64,000 nt of DNA, from assembly GCA_048500255.1 (NCBI GenBank), contig JASNYH010000002.1, positions 806,001 through 870,000 of the forward strand. Direction: 5' to 3'. Below are positions 33,638 to 43,569 of the stretch, in pieces (position 1 is the first letter of the stretch; each line of letters opens with the position of its first letter). The DNA comes from JAMHWF01 sp048500255 (GTDB lineage: Bacteria > Pseudomonadota > Gammaproteobacteria > Burkholderiales > Burkholderiaceae_C). The position numbers and the translations under genes were made by a program. The notes under the pieces were generated by a model that was not told the origin of the DNA, made no database searches, and was given only the letters and a program-made list of their open reading frames with translations.

Positions 33638-35665
33638 ATGAGTGCTCGCACCGTCCACGCCGCCTGTCCGCACGACTGCCCCGACACCTGCGCGATCCGC
33701 GTCACGGTGGAAGGCGATCGCGTCGTCAGCCTGCGCGGCGATCCCGACCATCCGCCGACGGCCGGCGCGCTGTGCACCAAAGTCTCTCGTTATGTCGAGC
33801 GCACCGAGCATGCCGAGCGCGTGCTGCATCCGCTGCGCCGCACCGGCCCCAAGGGCGCGGGCCGCTTCGAGCGCATCGGCTGGGACGAGGCGCTGGATGA
33901 AGTGGCGGCGCGCCTGCGCGCGATCGCGGCGCGCGACCCACAAGCCATCGTGCCCTACAGCTACGCCGGCACGATGGGGCTGGTGCAGGGCGAGTCGATG
34001 GCGGCGCGCTTCTTCCACCGTCTCGGCGCGTCGCGGCTCGATCGCACGATCTGCTCGGCCGCCGGCGGCGAGGCGCTGGCCGCGACCTACGGCGCCAAGG
34101 TCGGCATGCACGTCGAGCATTTCGCCGAGAGCCGCCTGATCCTGATCTGGGGCAGCAACTCGGTCGGCTCGAACCTGCACTTCTGGACGCAGGCGCAGGC
34201 CGCCAAGCGCCAGGGCGCCAGGCTGGTGTGCATCGATCCGCGTCGCACCGAGACGGCCGACAAGTGCCACCAGCACGTCGCGCTCATGCCGGGCACCGAC
34301 GGTGCGCTGGCGCTCGGCCTGATGCACGAGCTCGTCGTCAACGATTGGCTCGACCACGACTACGTCGAGCGCCACACCGAGGGCTGGCCGGCGCTGTGCG
34401 AGCGCGCGCTGCAGTGGCCGCCCGAGCGCGCGGCGGCCGTCTGCGGCATCACGGCCGACGAGGTCCGCGGGCTGGCGCGCGACTATGCGACGACGCGGCC
34501 GGCGGCGATCCGCCTGAACTACGGCATGCAGCGCGTGCACGGCGGCGGCAGCGCCGTGCGGCTCGTCGCCGTGCTGCCCTGCCTCGTCGGCGCCTGGCGG
34601 CACCGCGCCGGCGGGCTGCTGCTGTCGTCGTCGGGCTGGTTCCCGGTCGACCGCGCGGCGCTGCAGCGGCCCGATCTGCTCGCCGGCCGCGCGCCGCGCA
34701 CGATCAACATGGCGACGATCGGCGACGACCTGCTGCGCGAGGCGTCGCCGGACTTCGGCCCGCGGATCGAGGCGCTCGTCGTCTACAACAGCAACCCGGT
34801 CGCCGTCGCGCCTCAGTCGGCCAGGGTGGCGCGCGGCTTCGCGCGCGACGACCTCTGCACCGTCGTGCTCGAGCACTTCCTCACCGACACCGCCGACCAC
34901 GCCGACATCGTGCTGCCGGCGACGACGCAGCTCGAGCACCTCGACGTGCACGCGAGCTACGGCCACACCTGGGCGCTGATCAACGAGCCGGCGATCGCGC
35001 CGCGCGGCGAGGCGCGGCCCAACACGCAGATCTTTCGCGAGCTGGCGGCACGCCTGGGCTACGACGATCCCTGCTTCGCAGACGACGACGAGACGCTGGC
35101 GCGCGCCGCCTTCGGCGACGCCATCGATTTCGACGCGCTGCGCGAACACGGCTGGCTGCGCCTGCCGCTGCCCGACGCGCCGTTCGCCGACGGCGGCTTC
35201 CCGACGCCGTCAGGCCGCTGCCGCATCGACGCGCCCGGGCTCGGCGTGCCCGACTTCGTGCCCAACCACGAGTCGGTGCCGTCGGCGCCGGCACTCGCGG
35301 CGCGCTGGCCGCTGGCGATGATCTCGCCGCCGGCGCGCAGCTTCCTCAACTCGACCTTCGTCAACGTGCAGAGCCTGCGCGACATCGAGGGCGCGCCCGT
35401 CGTCGAGATCCACCCCGACGACGCGGCGCCGCGCGGGATCGCCGGCGGCATGGCGGTGCGCGTCGTCAACGATCGCGGCGAATACCGCTGCACGGCCGAG
35501 GTGTCGACGCGCGCGCGCCCGGGCGTCGTCAACGTTGTGGGACTGTGGTGGCGCAAGCTGGCGCCGGGCGGCACCAACGTCAACGAACTGACGCACCAGC
35601 GCCTGACGGACCTCGGCTGCGCGCCGGCGTTCTACGACTGCCTGGTCGACGTGCAGCGCGCGTGA
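33638..35665 (+). CDS. Molybdopterin-dependent oxidoreductase with N-terminal 4Fe-4S site
   Basis: A 675-residue bis-MGD enzyme of the DMSO reductase superfamily. The N-terminal cluster cysteines are CPHDCPDTC and a fourth in ALCTK. The Mo-cofactor region contains LIWGSNSVGSNLHFW, VCIDPRRTETADK and YNSNPVAV. The C-terminal molydopterin dinucleotide-binding domain has FVNVQSLRDIEG and VVGLWWRKL. No signal peptide, so cytoplasmic. It resembles the group annotated as molybdopterin oxidoreductase/formate dehydrogenase-like proteins, but without the accessory subunits the substrate is unclear. Followed by an overlapping aminopeptidase gene. Confidence 0.88.
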   Translation: MSARTVHAACPHDCPDTCAIRVTVEGDRVVSLRGDPDHPPTAGALCTKVSRYVERTEHAERVLHPLRRTGPKGAGRFERIGWDEALDEVAARLRAIAARDPQAIVPYSYAGTMGLVQGESMAARFFHRLGASRLDRTICSAAGGEALAATYGAKVGMHVEHFAESRLILIWGSNSVGSNLHFWTQAQAAKRQGARLVCIDPRRTETADKCHQHVALMPGTDGALALGLMHELVVNDWLDHDYVERHTEGWPALCERALQWPPERAAAVCGITADEVRGLARDYATTRPAAIRLNYGMQRVHGGGSAVRLVAVLPCLVGAWRHRAGGLLLSSSGWFPVDRAALQRPDLLAGRAPRTINMATIGDDLLREASPDFGPRIEALVVYNSNPVAVAPQSARVARGFARDDLCTVVLEHFLTDTADHADIVLPATTQLEHLDVHASYGHTWALINEPAIAPRGEARPNTQIFRELAARLGYDDPCFADDDETLARAAFGDAIDFDALREHGWLRLPLPDAPFADGGFPTPSGRCRIDAPGLGVPDFVPNHESVPSAPALAARWPLAMISPPARSFLNSTFVNVQSLRDIEGAPVVEIHPDDAAPRGIAGGMAVRVVNDRGEYRCTAEVSTRARPGVVNVVGLWWRKLAPGGTNVNELTHQRLTDLGCAPAFYDCLVDVQRA

Positions 35666-36741
35666 AGCGGCGGGTCGGCATCCTGATGGCGGGCGCGGCG
35701 GTTCTCGGTGCGGTGTTCGTCGCGGCCTGCCTCGCCACCGGCTGCGGCGGCACGCTCGGCTACTACGCGCAGTCGGTCGGCGGCCACCTGGCGCTCGTCA
35801 ACGCCGCGCGGCCGGTCGACGACTGGCTCGGCGAGCCGGCGACGCCCGAGCCGCTGCGCCGGCGGCTCGCGCTCGCGCAGCGCATCCGCGACTTCGCCGT
35901 CGCCGAACTGAAGCTGCCCGACAACGCCAGCTACCGGCGCTATGCCGAGCTCGACCGGCCGGCCGCGGTGTGGAACGTCGTCGCTGCGCCCGAGCTTTCG
36001 CTGACGCTCAAGACCTGGTGCTTTCCCGTCGTCGGCTGCGTCGGTTACCGCGGCTACTACGACCGCGCCGACGCCGAGGCCGAGGCGGCGCGACTGCGCG
36101 CCGACGGCTGGGAGGCCGCCGTCTATCCGGTGCCGGCGTACTCGACGCTCGGCAAGCTGAACTGGCTCGGCGGCGATCCGCTGCTGTCGACCTTCATCCG
36201 TTATCCCGAGGGCGAGCTGGCGCGCCTCGTCTTCCATGAACTGGCACACCAGGTCGCCTATGCCGAGGGCGACACGACGTTCAACGAGTCGTTCGCCACC
36301 GCCGTCGAGCGCATCGGCATCGAGCGCTGGCTGGCGCAGGCCGGCGACGCGGCGCGCGCCGACTACGAGCGCCACGACGCGCGCCGTCGCACCTTCCGCG
36401 AGCTGACGCAGCGCGCCCGCCAGGCGCTCGAGGCGCTGTATGCGAGCGACGCGCCGGACGAGGCCAAGCGGCGCGACAAGGCCGCGATCCTGGCGCGGCT
36501 GCGCGCCGAGCACGCCGCGCTCAAGGCCGGGCCGTGGGCCGGCTTCGGCGGCTACGACGCCTGGTTCGAGCGCGCCAACAATGCGTCGCTCGGCGTGATG
36601 GCGGCGTACACCGAGCTGGTGCCGCAGTTCGAGCGCCTGTTCGCGCGCGAGGGCGGCGACTTCGCGCGCTTCCATGCCGAGGTGCGGCGCCTTGCCGCCT
36701 TGCCGAAGGACGAGCGCCGGGCGACACTGGCGCGCAGATAG
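35662..36741 (+). CDS. Putative zinc aminopeptidase (PF10023 type)
   Basis: A 359-residue exported protein. The GTG start overlaps the upstream stop. The N-terminal hydrophobic segment ends in CLATGCGG, which could be a lipoprotein site although the lipobox is imperfect. The family opening LGYYAQSVGGHL and DDWL follow. The zinc site is the HELAH motif with downstream FNESFAT, typical of the predicted aminopeptidases. The C-terminal helical part includes GPWAGFGGYDAWFERANNASLG. Likely a periplasmic or membrane-attached metallopeptidase. Confidence 0.82.
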   Translation: MKRRVGILMAGAAVLGAVFVAACLATGCGGTLGYYAQSVGGHLALVNAARPVDDWLGEPATPEPLRRRLALAQRIRDFAVAELKLPDNASYRRYAELDRPAAVWNVVAAPELSLTLKTWCFPVVGCVGYRGYYDRADAEAEAARLRADGWEAAVYPVPAYSTLGKLNWLGGDPLLSTFIRYPEGELARLVFHELAHQVAYAEGDTTFNESFATAVERIGIERWLAQAGDAARADYERHDARRRTFRELTQRARQALEALYASDAPDEAKRRDKAAILARLRAEHAALKAGPWAGFGGYDAWFERANNASLGVMAAYTELVPQFERLFAREGGDFARFHAEVRRLAALPKDERRATLARR

Positions 36742-36752
36742 GGGAGGATCCG

Positions 36753-37088
36753 ATGGCCGACATCCGCATGCGCCGCGAGCACCGGCTCGGGCTCGCCAAG
36801 GCGCGCAAGGTCGCGTGGCAGTGGGCCGAGCGCGTCGAGAAGGACTTCGGCATGGAGTGCTCGGTGATCGAGGGTGAGACCTCCGACACCGTCGAGTTCA
36901 CGCGCAGCGGCGTCGACGGCCGGCTGATCGTGGCGCCCGACCACTTCGAGCTCGACGCGCGGCTCGGCTTCCTGCTCGGCGCCTTCGCCCGCACGATCGA
37001 GGCCGAGATCGAGAAGACGCTCGACGAGCTGCTGGCCGGCGGCAAGCCCGCGCCGAAAAAGGCCGCCGGGCGCAAGAAGACGGTCTGA
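36753..37088 (+). CDS. Polyhydroxyalkanoic acid system family protein
   Basis: A 111-residue protein matching the small PHA-granule-region family (PF09650). It has MADIRMRREHRLGLAKARKVAWQ near the N terminus, the central VEFTRSGVDGRLIVAPDHFELDARLG, and a lysine-rich tail (KKAAGRKK). GGGGAGGA gives a strong ribosome site. The family is associated with PHA granules but its exact role is unknown. Eleven bases after the aminopeptidase gene and convergent with acyl-CoA-binding protein. Confidence 0.8.
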   Translation: MADIRMRREHRLGLAKARKVAWQWAERVEKDFGMECSVIEGETSDTVEFTRSGVDGRLIVAPDHFELDARLGFLLGAFARTIEAEIEKTLDELLAGGKPAPKKAAGRKKTV

Positions 37089-37109
37089 GCGCGCGAGCGC
37101 GGCGGCCGG

Positions 37110-37364
37110 CTACTTCAGCGACTCGATCAGGTCGATGTAGTCGGTCATCGCGTCGTCGGCACCCTTGCCCTTGGCCTCGTTCCAGGCGTCCCACTTGGCG
37201 CGGCCGACCAGGTCGGTGAAGCCCGGGCGCTTACCCTCCACGTCGCCCACCGTCGCCTGCTTGTACAGCGCGTAGATCTTGAGCAGTGTCATGTTGTCGG
37301 GCTTCTCGGGCAGCGTCTTGGATTCGGCGACGGCTTGCTCGAAGCGGGCTTTGAGGTCGGACAT
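37110..37364 (-). CDS. Acyl-CoA-binding protein
   Basis: An 84-residue ACBP that binds long-chain acyl-CoA esters in the cytosol. Family residues are clear: FEQAVAES, LLKIYALYKQATVGDV, KWDAWNEAKG and a closing YIDLIESL helix. AGGAG-type site in front of the ATG. Patchily distributed in bacteria. It is divergent from a wax-ester/triacylglycerol synthase 84 bases away, which uses acyl-CoA, so a shared lipid-storage role is a reasonable inference. Confidence 0.93.
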   Translation of the reverse strand: MSDLKARFEQAVAESKTLPEKPDNMTLLKIYALYKQATVGDVEGKRPGFTDLVGRAKWDAWNEAKGKGADDAMTDYIDLIESLK

Positions 37365-37448
37365 GGCAGCGCTCCTGTGGGTGAAACCGGCATTGACGGC
37401 GTTCATGTTACCCAGCATCTTCGGCGCCGTGTGACGGGAGATCGAGCG

Positions 37449-38882
37449 ATGCCGAATGCCGAGGAGCGCATGTCGCGCGTGGACACCGCGTGGCTGCGCA
37501 TGGACACCGACGCCAACCTGATGACGATCGTCGGCGTCTGGATGCTCGAGCCGAAGCTCGAGCACGAGGCGCTGTGCGCGCGCGTCGAAGAGCGGCTGCT
37601 GAAGTACCGGCGCTTTCGCCAGAAGGTCGTCGAGGACGCGCTCGGCGCGAGCTGGGTCGACGACGAGGCCTTCGACATCCGCCGCCACGTCGTGCGCGAG
37701 ACGCTGAAGCGCCGCCGCGGCCAGACGCGCCAGGCCGCGCTGCAGCAACGCGTCGCCGAGCTGGCGACCCGTCCGCTCGACCCCGGGCATCCGCTGTGGC
37801 AGTACCACCTGATCGAGGACTACGACGGCGGCAGCGCGATGATCGCGCGCATCCACCACTGCATCGCCGACGGCATCGCGCTCATCGCCGTGATGATGTC
37901 GATGGTCGACGGCGGCAAGGCGCCGCCGCCGAGCGCCCGGCCGCACGAGCCCGACGAGGGCCACGGCGACTGGCTCAGCGATGCCGTCGTGCGCCCGCTG
38001 ACCGACGTCGCCGTCAAGGCGATCGGTCTGTACGGCGACGGCGTCGCGCGCTCGATCGACCTGATGGCGCACCCCGAGCAGCCGCTGACCGGCACGCTCG
38101 ACCTCGCGCGCAGCGGCGTGCAGCTGGTCGGCGACGCCGCGTCGATCCTGACGATGTCGGACGACTCGCCGACGCGCCTGAAGGGCAAGCCCGGGCGCGC
38201 CAAGCGCGTCGCCTGGTGCGAGCGGCTGCCGCTGGCCGACGTCAAGGCGGTCGGCCGCGCGCTCGGCTGCTCGATCAACGACGTGCTGCTCGCCACGACG
38301 GCCGGCGCGATCGGCGCCTACCTGCGCGCGCGCGGCGACGACACGGCGGGCCAGGAGATCCGCGCCATGGTGCCCGTCAACCTGCGGCCGCTGTCGCAGG
38401 CGCACGAGTTGGGCAATCGCTTCGGCCTGGTGCCGCTGGTGCTGCCGATCGGCATCGACAACCCGATCGAGCGCGTGTACGAGGTGCGCCGCCGCATGCG
38501 CGAGCTCAAGGGCAGCTATCAGCCGCTGCTCGCCTTCGCGCTGCTGATGGTCGCGGGCCTGCTCGTCAAGCCGGCGCAGGCGGCGCTGCTCAACTACTTC
38601 GCGCGCAAGGCGACGGCCGTGATGACCAACGTGCCGGGCCCTGCGCGGCCCGTGCAGCTGTGCGGCTCGACGCTCAAGGAGTCGATGTTTTGGGTGCCGC
38701 AAAGCGGCGACATCGGCATGGGCGCGAGCATCCTGAGCTATGCCGGCGGCGTGCAGTTCGGCCTGATCACCGACGCCGGGCTGTGCCCGGATCCGGAGGC
38801 GATCACGGCGCTGTTCCGCCCCGAGTTCGAGAAGCTGTTGTGGTTGACGCTGATGCTGCCCTGGGGCGAGGGCGAACCCTAG
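37449..38882 (+). CDS. Wax ester synthase/diacylglycerol acyltransferase (WS/DGAT)
   Basis: A 477-residue bacterial WS/DGAT that esterifies acyl-CoA to fatty alcohol or diacylglycerol, making storage wax ester or triacylglycerol. The catalytic HHxxxDG motif is HHCIADG. Other family features are the opening RVDTAWLRMDTDANLM, the PLDPGHPLWQ segment, the central VNLRPL and the C-terminal MTNVPGP. The ATG has GGGAG eight bases upstream. Located beside ACBP and a PHA-granule-type protein. Confidence 0.9.
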   Translation: MPNAEERMSRVDTAWLRMDTDANLMTIVGVWMLEPKLEHEALCARVEERLLKYRRFRQKVVEDALGASWVDDEAFDIRRHVVRETLKRRRGQTRQAALQQRVAELATRPLDPGHPLWQYHLIEDYDGGSAMIARIHHCIADGIALIAVMMSMVDGGKAPPPSARPHEPDEGHGDWLSDAVVRPLTDVAVKAIGLYGDGVARSIDLMAHPEQPLTGTLDLARSGVQLVGDAASILTMSDDSPTRLKGKPGRAKRVAWCERLPLADVKAVGRALGCSINDVLLATTAGAIGAYLRARGDDTAGQEIRAMVPVNLRPLSQAHELGNRFGLVPLVLPIGIDNPIERVYEVRRRMRELKGSYQPLLAFALLMVAGLLVKPAQAALLNYFARKATAVMTNVPGPARPVQLCGSTLKESMFWVPQSGDIGMGASILSYAGGVQFGLITDAGLCPDPEAITALFRPEFEKLLWLTLMLPWGEGEP

Positions 38883-38955
38883 GGCGCCGTTTTCGCGCCG
38901 CAGTCCCGATGCAGTGCGGCGCGCGGACCCGCCCGATACGACGAAGGAGACGACG

Positions 38956-39930
38956 ATGACAATCCGAGCCACCTGGCGCCGGGCGCTGGCCCTGCTCGCC
39001 GGCCTCGCGCTGGCCGGCGCCGCTGCCGCGCAGTCCTTTCCGGCCAAGCCGATCCGCCTCGTCGTCAACTTTCCGCCGGGCGGCGCGGCCGACGTGATCG
39101 CGCGCGCCGTCGGGCCGGCGCTGGCCGAGTCGCTCAAGCAGCCCGTCGTGATCGAGAACAAGGGCGGCGCCAACGGCAACATCGGTTCGTCCGAAGTCGC
39201 CAAGGCGCCGGCCGACGGCTACACGCTGCTGATGAGCTCGGGCAGCGCGATCACGATCAATCCGCTCGTCTACGCCAAGATGCCGCTCGACCCCGAGAAG
39301 GACCTGACGCCGGTGGCGGCGGTGGCGCGCGTGCTCGTCTACCTCGAGACGCATCCGTCGGTGCCGGTGACGAACCTCGCCGAGTTCATCGCCCACCTGA
39401 AGGCCAACCCCGGCAAGCTGAGCTACGGCTCGCCAGGCCAGGGCAGCTCGCCGCACCTCGCGGGCGAGATGTTCAAGCGCATGGCCGGCGTCGACGCGCA
39501 GCACGTGCCGTACAAGGGCGCCGGGCCGGCGGTCACCGACCTGGTGTCGGGCCAGATCCAGTTCATGTTCGACCCCGGGCCCGGCCTGCGCATGGTCAAG
39601 GAGAACCGCCTGCGGCTGCTTGCCGTCGGCAGCTCGAAGCGCTCGCAGATGTTCCCCGACGTGCCGACGCTGGCCGAGGCCGGTCTCGCCGGCTTCGACG
39701 CCGACTCGCTGTTCGGCATCTATGCGCCGGCAGGCACGCCGCCGGGCGTCGTCACTCAGCTCAATGCCGAGATCAACAAGGCGCTCGCGTTGCCCAACGT
39801 GGCCGCGGCGATCCGCGCGCTCGGCGCCGACACGGCGCCGATGTCGCTGGCCGACTTCCGCGCCCACCACGTGCGCGAGCGCGAGCGCTTCGGCGGGCTG
39901 GTCAAGGACATCGGGCTGAAGCTCGAGTAG
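38956..39930 (+). CDS. Bug-family tripartite tricarboxylate transporter binding protein (TctC-like)
   Basis: A 324-residue periplasmic solute-binding protein with a signal peptide ending at AAAAQS. The mature start YPAKPI-like (FPAKPIRLVV) and NFPPGGAADVIAR, the VIENKGGANGNIGS segment and HVPYKGAGPA are hallmarks of Bug proteins. Strong AAGGAGA site. No TctA/TctB membrane genes are near, which is usual for the many orphan Bug proteins in Burkholderiales. Ligand unknown. Confidence 0.92.
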   Translation: MTIRATWRRALALLAGLALAGAAAAQSFPAKPIRLVVNFPPGGAADVIARAVGPALAESLKQPVVIENKGGANGNIGSSEVAKAPADGYTLLMSSGSAITINPLVYAKMPLDPEKDLTPVAAVARVLVYLETHPSVPVTNLAEFIAHLKANPGKLSYGSPGQGSSPHLAGEMFKRMAGVDAQHVPYKGAGPAVTDLVSGQIQFMFDPGPGLRMVKENRLRLLAVGSSKRSQMFPDVPTLAEAGLAGFDADSLFGIYAPAGTPPGVVTQLNAEINKALALPNVAAAIRALGADTAPMSLADFRAHHVRERERFGGLVKDIGLKLE

Positions 39931-39940
39931 CGCCCGGCGT

Positions 39941-40717
39941 TCACTCGTCCTCGAGTTCGGCCTTCGCCATCTCGACGTCGAGCTTCTCCATCGCGTCGAG
40001 CGGCGTGCACGCCGCCGCGTCGGCGTAGAGCTGCTCGGCCTCCTGCATGCGCTTGGGCCCCTCGAGCATGACGAGGCCGTTGGCGTATTCGACGCGCGCG
40101 ATCGCGCTGGCCGGGTTGAGCTCGAGCGCGCGCTTGAACATCGCCAGCCCCGTCGCCGCGTCGGCGCCCTGGGTGCGCGCGAGCAGCTTGCCGACCTTGT
40201 CGATCACTTCGGCGTGGTAAGTGCCCAGCGCGATGTGCGCGTCGGCGTGCTTGGGCGAGAGTTTGATCGCCGTCTCGAGCGCCGTCTTGACGCGCGTGCC
40301 CAGGCCTTGCGCCAGCGCCTTGGCGACACTGATGCCCTGGCTGTAGCGGCCGAGCGCGTAGGCCTGCAGGTAGTGCGCGTTGGCGTTCTTCGGCTCGGCG
40401 GCGGCCTGCGCGGCGGCGCGTTCGGCGACTTCGAGGAACATCGCCAGCCTCGTCTTCTCGCTCTTCTCGAGGTAGTTGGCATGGATCGCCTGCGCCTTGT
40501 TGGCCGCCGTGACGCCGGCGCCGCCGGCCTTCAGCCCCGCGTCATAGGCCTTCTGGAATTCGCCGGCGTGGTAGAGCGCCCAGGCGGCGAGCACGGCGTC
40601 GTCCTTGGGCAGTGGCTCGGCGTCGCCGGCGTGCAGGCGCGCCCATTTCTTCTTCAGCGCGGCGGCGTCGTAGGTGTAGGTGGCGCTGTCGTGCGGAAAC
40701 GCGGTCCACTTGGCCAT
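39941..40717 (-). CDS. TPR-repeat protein of unknown function
   Basis: A 258-residue cytoplasmic protein starting MAKWTAFPHDSATYTYDAAAL, with GGGAGAA in front. It is alpha-helical with tetratricopeptide-like repeats (NANAHYLQAYALGRYSQG, HADAHIALGTYHAEV, NPASAIARVEYANGLVM). No signal peptide. It follows the TetR gene on the same strand, 44 bases apart, and may share its transcript. Function not recognised. Confidence 0.75.
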   Translation of the reverse strand: MAKWTAFPHDSATYTYDAAALKKKWARLHAGDAEPLPKDDAVLAAWALYHAGEFQKAYDAGLKAGGAGVTAANKAQAIHANYLEKSEKTRLAMFLEVAERAAAQAAAEPKNANAHYLQAYALGRYSQGISVAKALAQGLGTRVKTALETAIKLSPKHADAHIALGTYHAEVIDKVGKLLARTQGADAATGLAMFKRALELNPASAIARVEYANGLVMLEGPKRMQEAEQLYADAAACTPLDAMEKLDVEMAKAELEDE

Positions 40718-40761
40718 TGGCTGCTTCTCCCGGTGGTCGTTCGTTCGTCTCGAAACGGAGG

Positions 40762-41424
40762 TCATCGGCCCGGCGCGGCATAGCGCGCGGCCAGGGCGTG
40801 CAGGTGCTCGCGCTGCGCCGTCTCCAGGTAGGGCGCGAGCAGGCTCAGCACATGGTAGGCGCCGCGCAGCAGCGCCGCGTCGGCGCCGGCCGGCTCGAGC
40901 GCGCGCCGCGGGTCGCGCACGTACTCGAAGCTCAGCCAGTAGGTCAGCACGACGACCATCGCCGTGGCCGTCGCCTCGGCCTCGCGCGCGTCGAGGTGCA
41001 TCGCGTTGCCCCGGCTCAGGCCGTCGAGCAGGCGCCGCACGGCGCGCGCCTTGTCGGCGAGCACCGCCTGGAAGTGCGTCTCCAGCCGCCGGTTCTTCGA
41101 CAGCAGATCGTTGACGTCGCGATAGAGGAAGCGGTACTGCCAGATCAGCTCGAACAGCATGTGCAGGAACAGCCACGCGTCCTCGATGTGGCGCACGTCG
41201 TCGGCGGCGCCGAGCAGGCCGGCGAGCGCCTTCTCGTAGCGGTCGACCAGCGTGTTGATCAGCGTGTCCTTGGCCGGGTAGTGGTAGTACAGGTTGCCCG
41301 GGCTGATGCCGAGCTCGGCCGAGATCAGTGTCGTCGAGACGTTGGGCTCGCCGAAGCGGTTGAACAGGTCCAGCGAGACTTCGAGGATCCTCTCGGCCGT
41401 GCGGCGCGGCTTCTTGCTCTGCAT
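40762..41424 (-). CDS. TetR/AcrR-family transcriptional regulator
   Basis: A 220-residue repressor-type protein. The N-terminal TetR helix-turn-helix is clear (AERILEVSLDLFNRFGEPNVSTTLISAELGIS as helix 1 to recognition helix, then GNLYYHYPAKDTLI). The ligand domain (FLHMLFELIWQYRFLYRD) resembles regulators found near fatty-acid or efflux genes. Divergent from the ABC-2 exporter with 71 bases between, so that exporter is a natural candidate target; the upstream TPR gene is another. Confidence 0.9.
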   Translation of the reverse strand: MQSKKPRRTAERILEVSLDLFNRFGEPNVSTTLISAELGISPGNLYYHYPAKDTLINTLVDRYEKALAGLLGAADDVRHIEDAWLFLHMLFELIWQYRFLYRDVNDLLSKNRRLETHFQAVLADKARAVRRLLDGLSRGNAMHLDAREAEATATAMVVVLTYWLSFEYVRDPRRALEPAGADAALLRGAYHVLSLLAPYLETAQREHLHALAARYAAPGR

Positions 41425-41480
41425 GCGGCCACACTACCCGCGGCGACGGAGCGTGGCAAGCCCGGCGCGAGGTCCCTGCC

Positions 41481-41486
41481 TACAAT
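41481..41486 (+). promoter_or_regulatory. Possible -10 element of the ABC-2 exporter operon
   Basis: TACAAT (five of six consensus bases) ends nine bases before the ATG, so the 5' leader would be only a few bases. Lies between the divergent TetR gene and the exporter. Confidence 0.35.
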
Positions 41487-41495
41487 CGCGCTGCG

Positions 41496-42421
<926 letters not shown>

Positions 42422-42425
<4 letters not shown>

Positions 42426-43192
42426 CCGGAATGGGGCTCGAAGGCACGGGCACGCTGCTCTACAAGGAAGTGCTGCGCTTCTGGAAGGTGAGTTTCCAGA
42501 CCGTCGCCGCGCCGGTGCTGACGGCGATGCTCTACCTGCTGATCTTCGGCCACGTGCTCGAAGGCCGCGTCCAGGTGTACGACGGCGTCGGCTACACCAG
42601 CTTCCTGATCCCCGGCCTGGTGATGATGAGCGTGCTGCAGAACGCCTTCGCCAACAGCTCGTCGTCGCTGATCCAGAGCAAGATCACGGGCAACCTCGTG
42701 TTCCTGCTCGTCGCGCCGCTGTCGCCGCAGGCATGGTTCGTGGCCTACGTCGGCGCGTCGATGCTGCGCGGCCTCGTCGTCGGCGCCGGCGTGCTGCTGG
42801 TGACGCTGTGGTTCGCGCCGGTGCACGCCGCCGAGCCGGGCTGGATCGTCTTCTTCGCGCTGGCCGGTGCGGCGCTGATGGGCGCGCTCGGCCTGATCGC
42901 GGGCCTGTGGGCCGAGAAGTTCGACCAGATCGCCGCGTTCCAGAACTTCATCGTGATGCCGATGACGTTCCTGTCGGGCGTGTTCTATTCGGTCGGTTCG
43001 CTGCCGCCGTTCTGGCTCGCGGCGAGCCACCTCAACCCTTTCTTCTACATCGTCGACGGTTTCCGGCGCGGCTTCTTCGGCGCGAGCGACGTGTCGCCGT
43101 GGACCAGCCTCGCCGTCGTCGCGGCCAGCCTCGTCGCCGTCTGCGGCCTGGCGCTGCAGCTGCTGCGCAGCGGCTACAAGATCCGCCACTGA
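42422..43192 (+). CDS. ABC-2 type exporter permease (YadH-like)
   Basis: A 256-residue ABC-2 membrane protein with about six hydrophobic segments. Family signatures are the N-terminal LLYKEVLRFWKV, the central SSSSLIQSKITGNLVFLLVAPLSP, and the C-terminal MPMTFLSGVFYSV with HLNPFFYIVDGFRRGFFG. ATG overlaps the ATPase stop. Confidence 0.92.
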
Positions 43193-43216
43193 CGGGCCGG
43201 GGTATCGGCACGCCCG

Positions 43217-43222
43217 TAGAAT
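43217..43222 (+). promoter_or_regulatory. Possible -10 element for ibaG-murA-his
   Basis: TAGAAT (five of six consensus bases) ends ten bases before the ibaG ATG. This could be the promoter of the ibaG-murA-his cluster with a very short leader; no clear -35 was found. Confidence 0.3.
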
Positions 43223-43232
43223 CGGGCCCATC

Positions 43233-43490
43233 ATGGGTGAACCCACTGCCGCCGAAGTCGAGCGCTACATCGCCGCGGGCCTGCGCTGCGAGCATCTCCA
43301 GGTCGAGGGCGACGGCCGCCATTTCTTCGCCACCATCGTGTCGGCCGAGTTCGAAGGCTCGAACCGCGTGCGTCGCCATCAGCGGGTCTACCAGGCGCTG
43401 GGCGATAGAATGCGCGAGCAGATCCATGCGCTTTCGATGAAGACGCTCACTCCGGCCGAATGGGCCGGCGACGCCGATAACCACCACTGA
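43233..43490 (+). CDS. ibaG: BolA/IbaG-family iron-sulfur metabolism protein
   Basis: An 85-residue BolA-like protein of the IbaG type, a partner of monothiol glutaredoxins in Fe-S handling. The class II KH-like fold shows ERYIAAGLRCEHLQVEGDGRHF, FEGSNRVRRHQRVYQALG and the C-terminal IHALSMKTLTPAEW. Directly upstream of murA, as in most beta- and gammaproteobacteria. Confidence 0.92.
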   Translation: MGEPTAAEVERYIAAGLRCEHLQVEGDGRHFFATIVSAEFEGSNRVRRHQRVYQALGDRMREQIHALSMKTLTPAEWAGDADNHH

Positions 43491-43569
43491 CCCGAGCTGC
43501 AGCGCCGCTGCGGCTCGCGGGCCCGTGCCGGTCCGGGGGTCGTCGGCGGCGTTGCGCACACCGCACCCC

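Noticed and set aside
38956..39930. Bug-type binding protein as part of an incomplete tripartite transporter
   Set aside because: Orphan Bug proteins without TctA/TctB are normal in Burkholderiales, so the missing partners are not notable.
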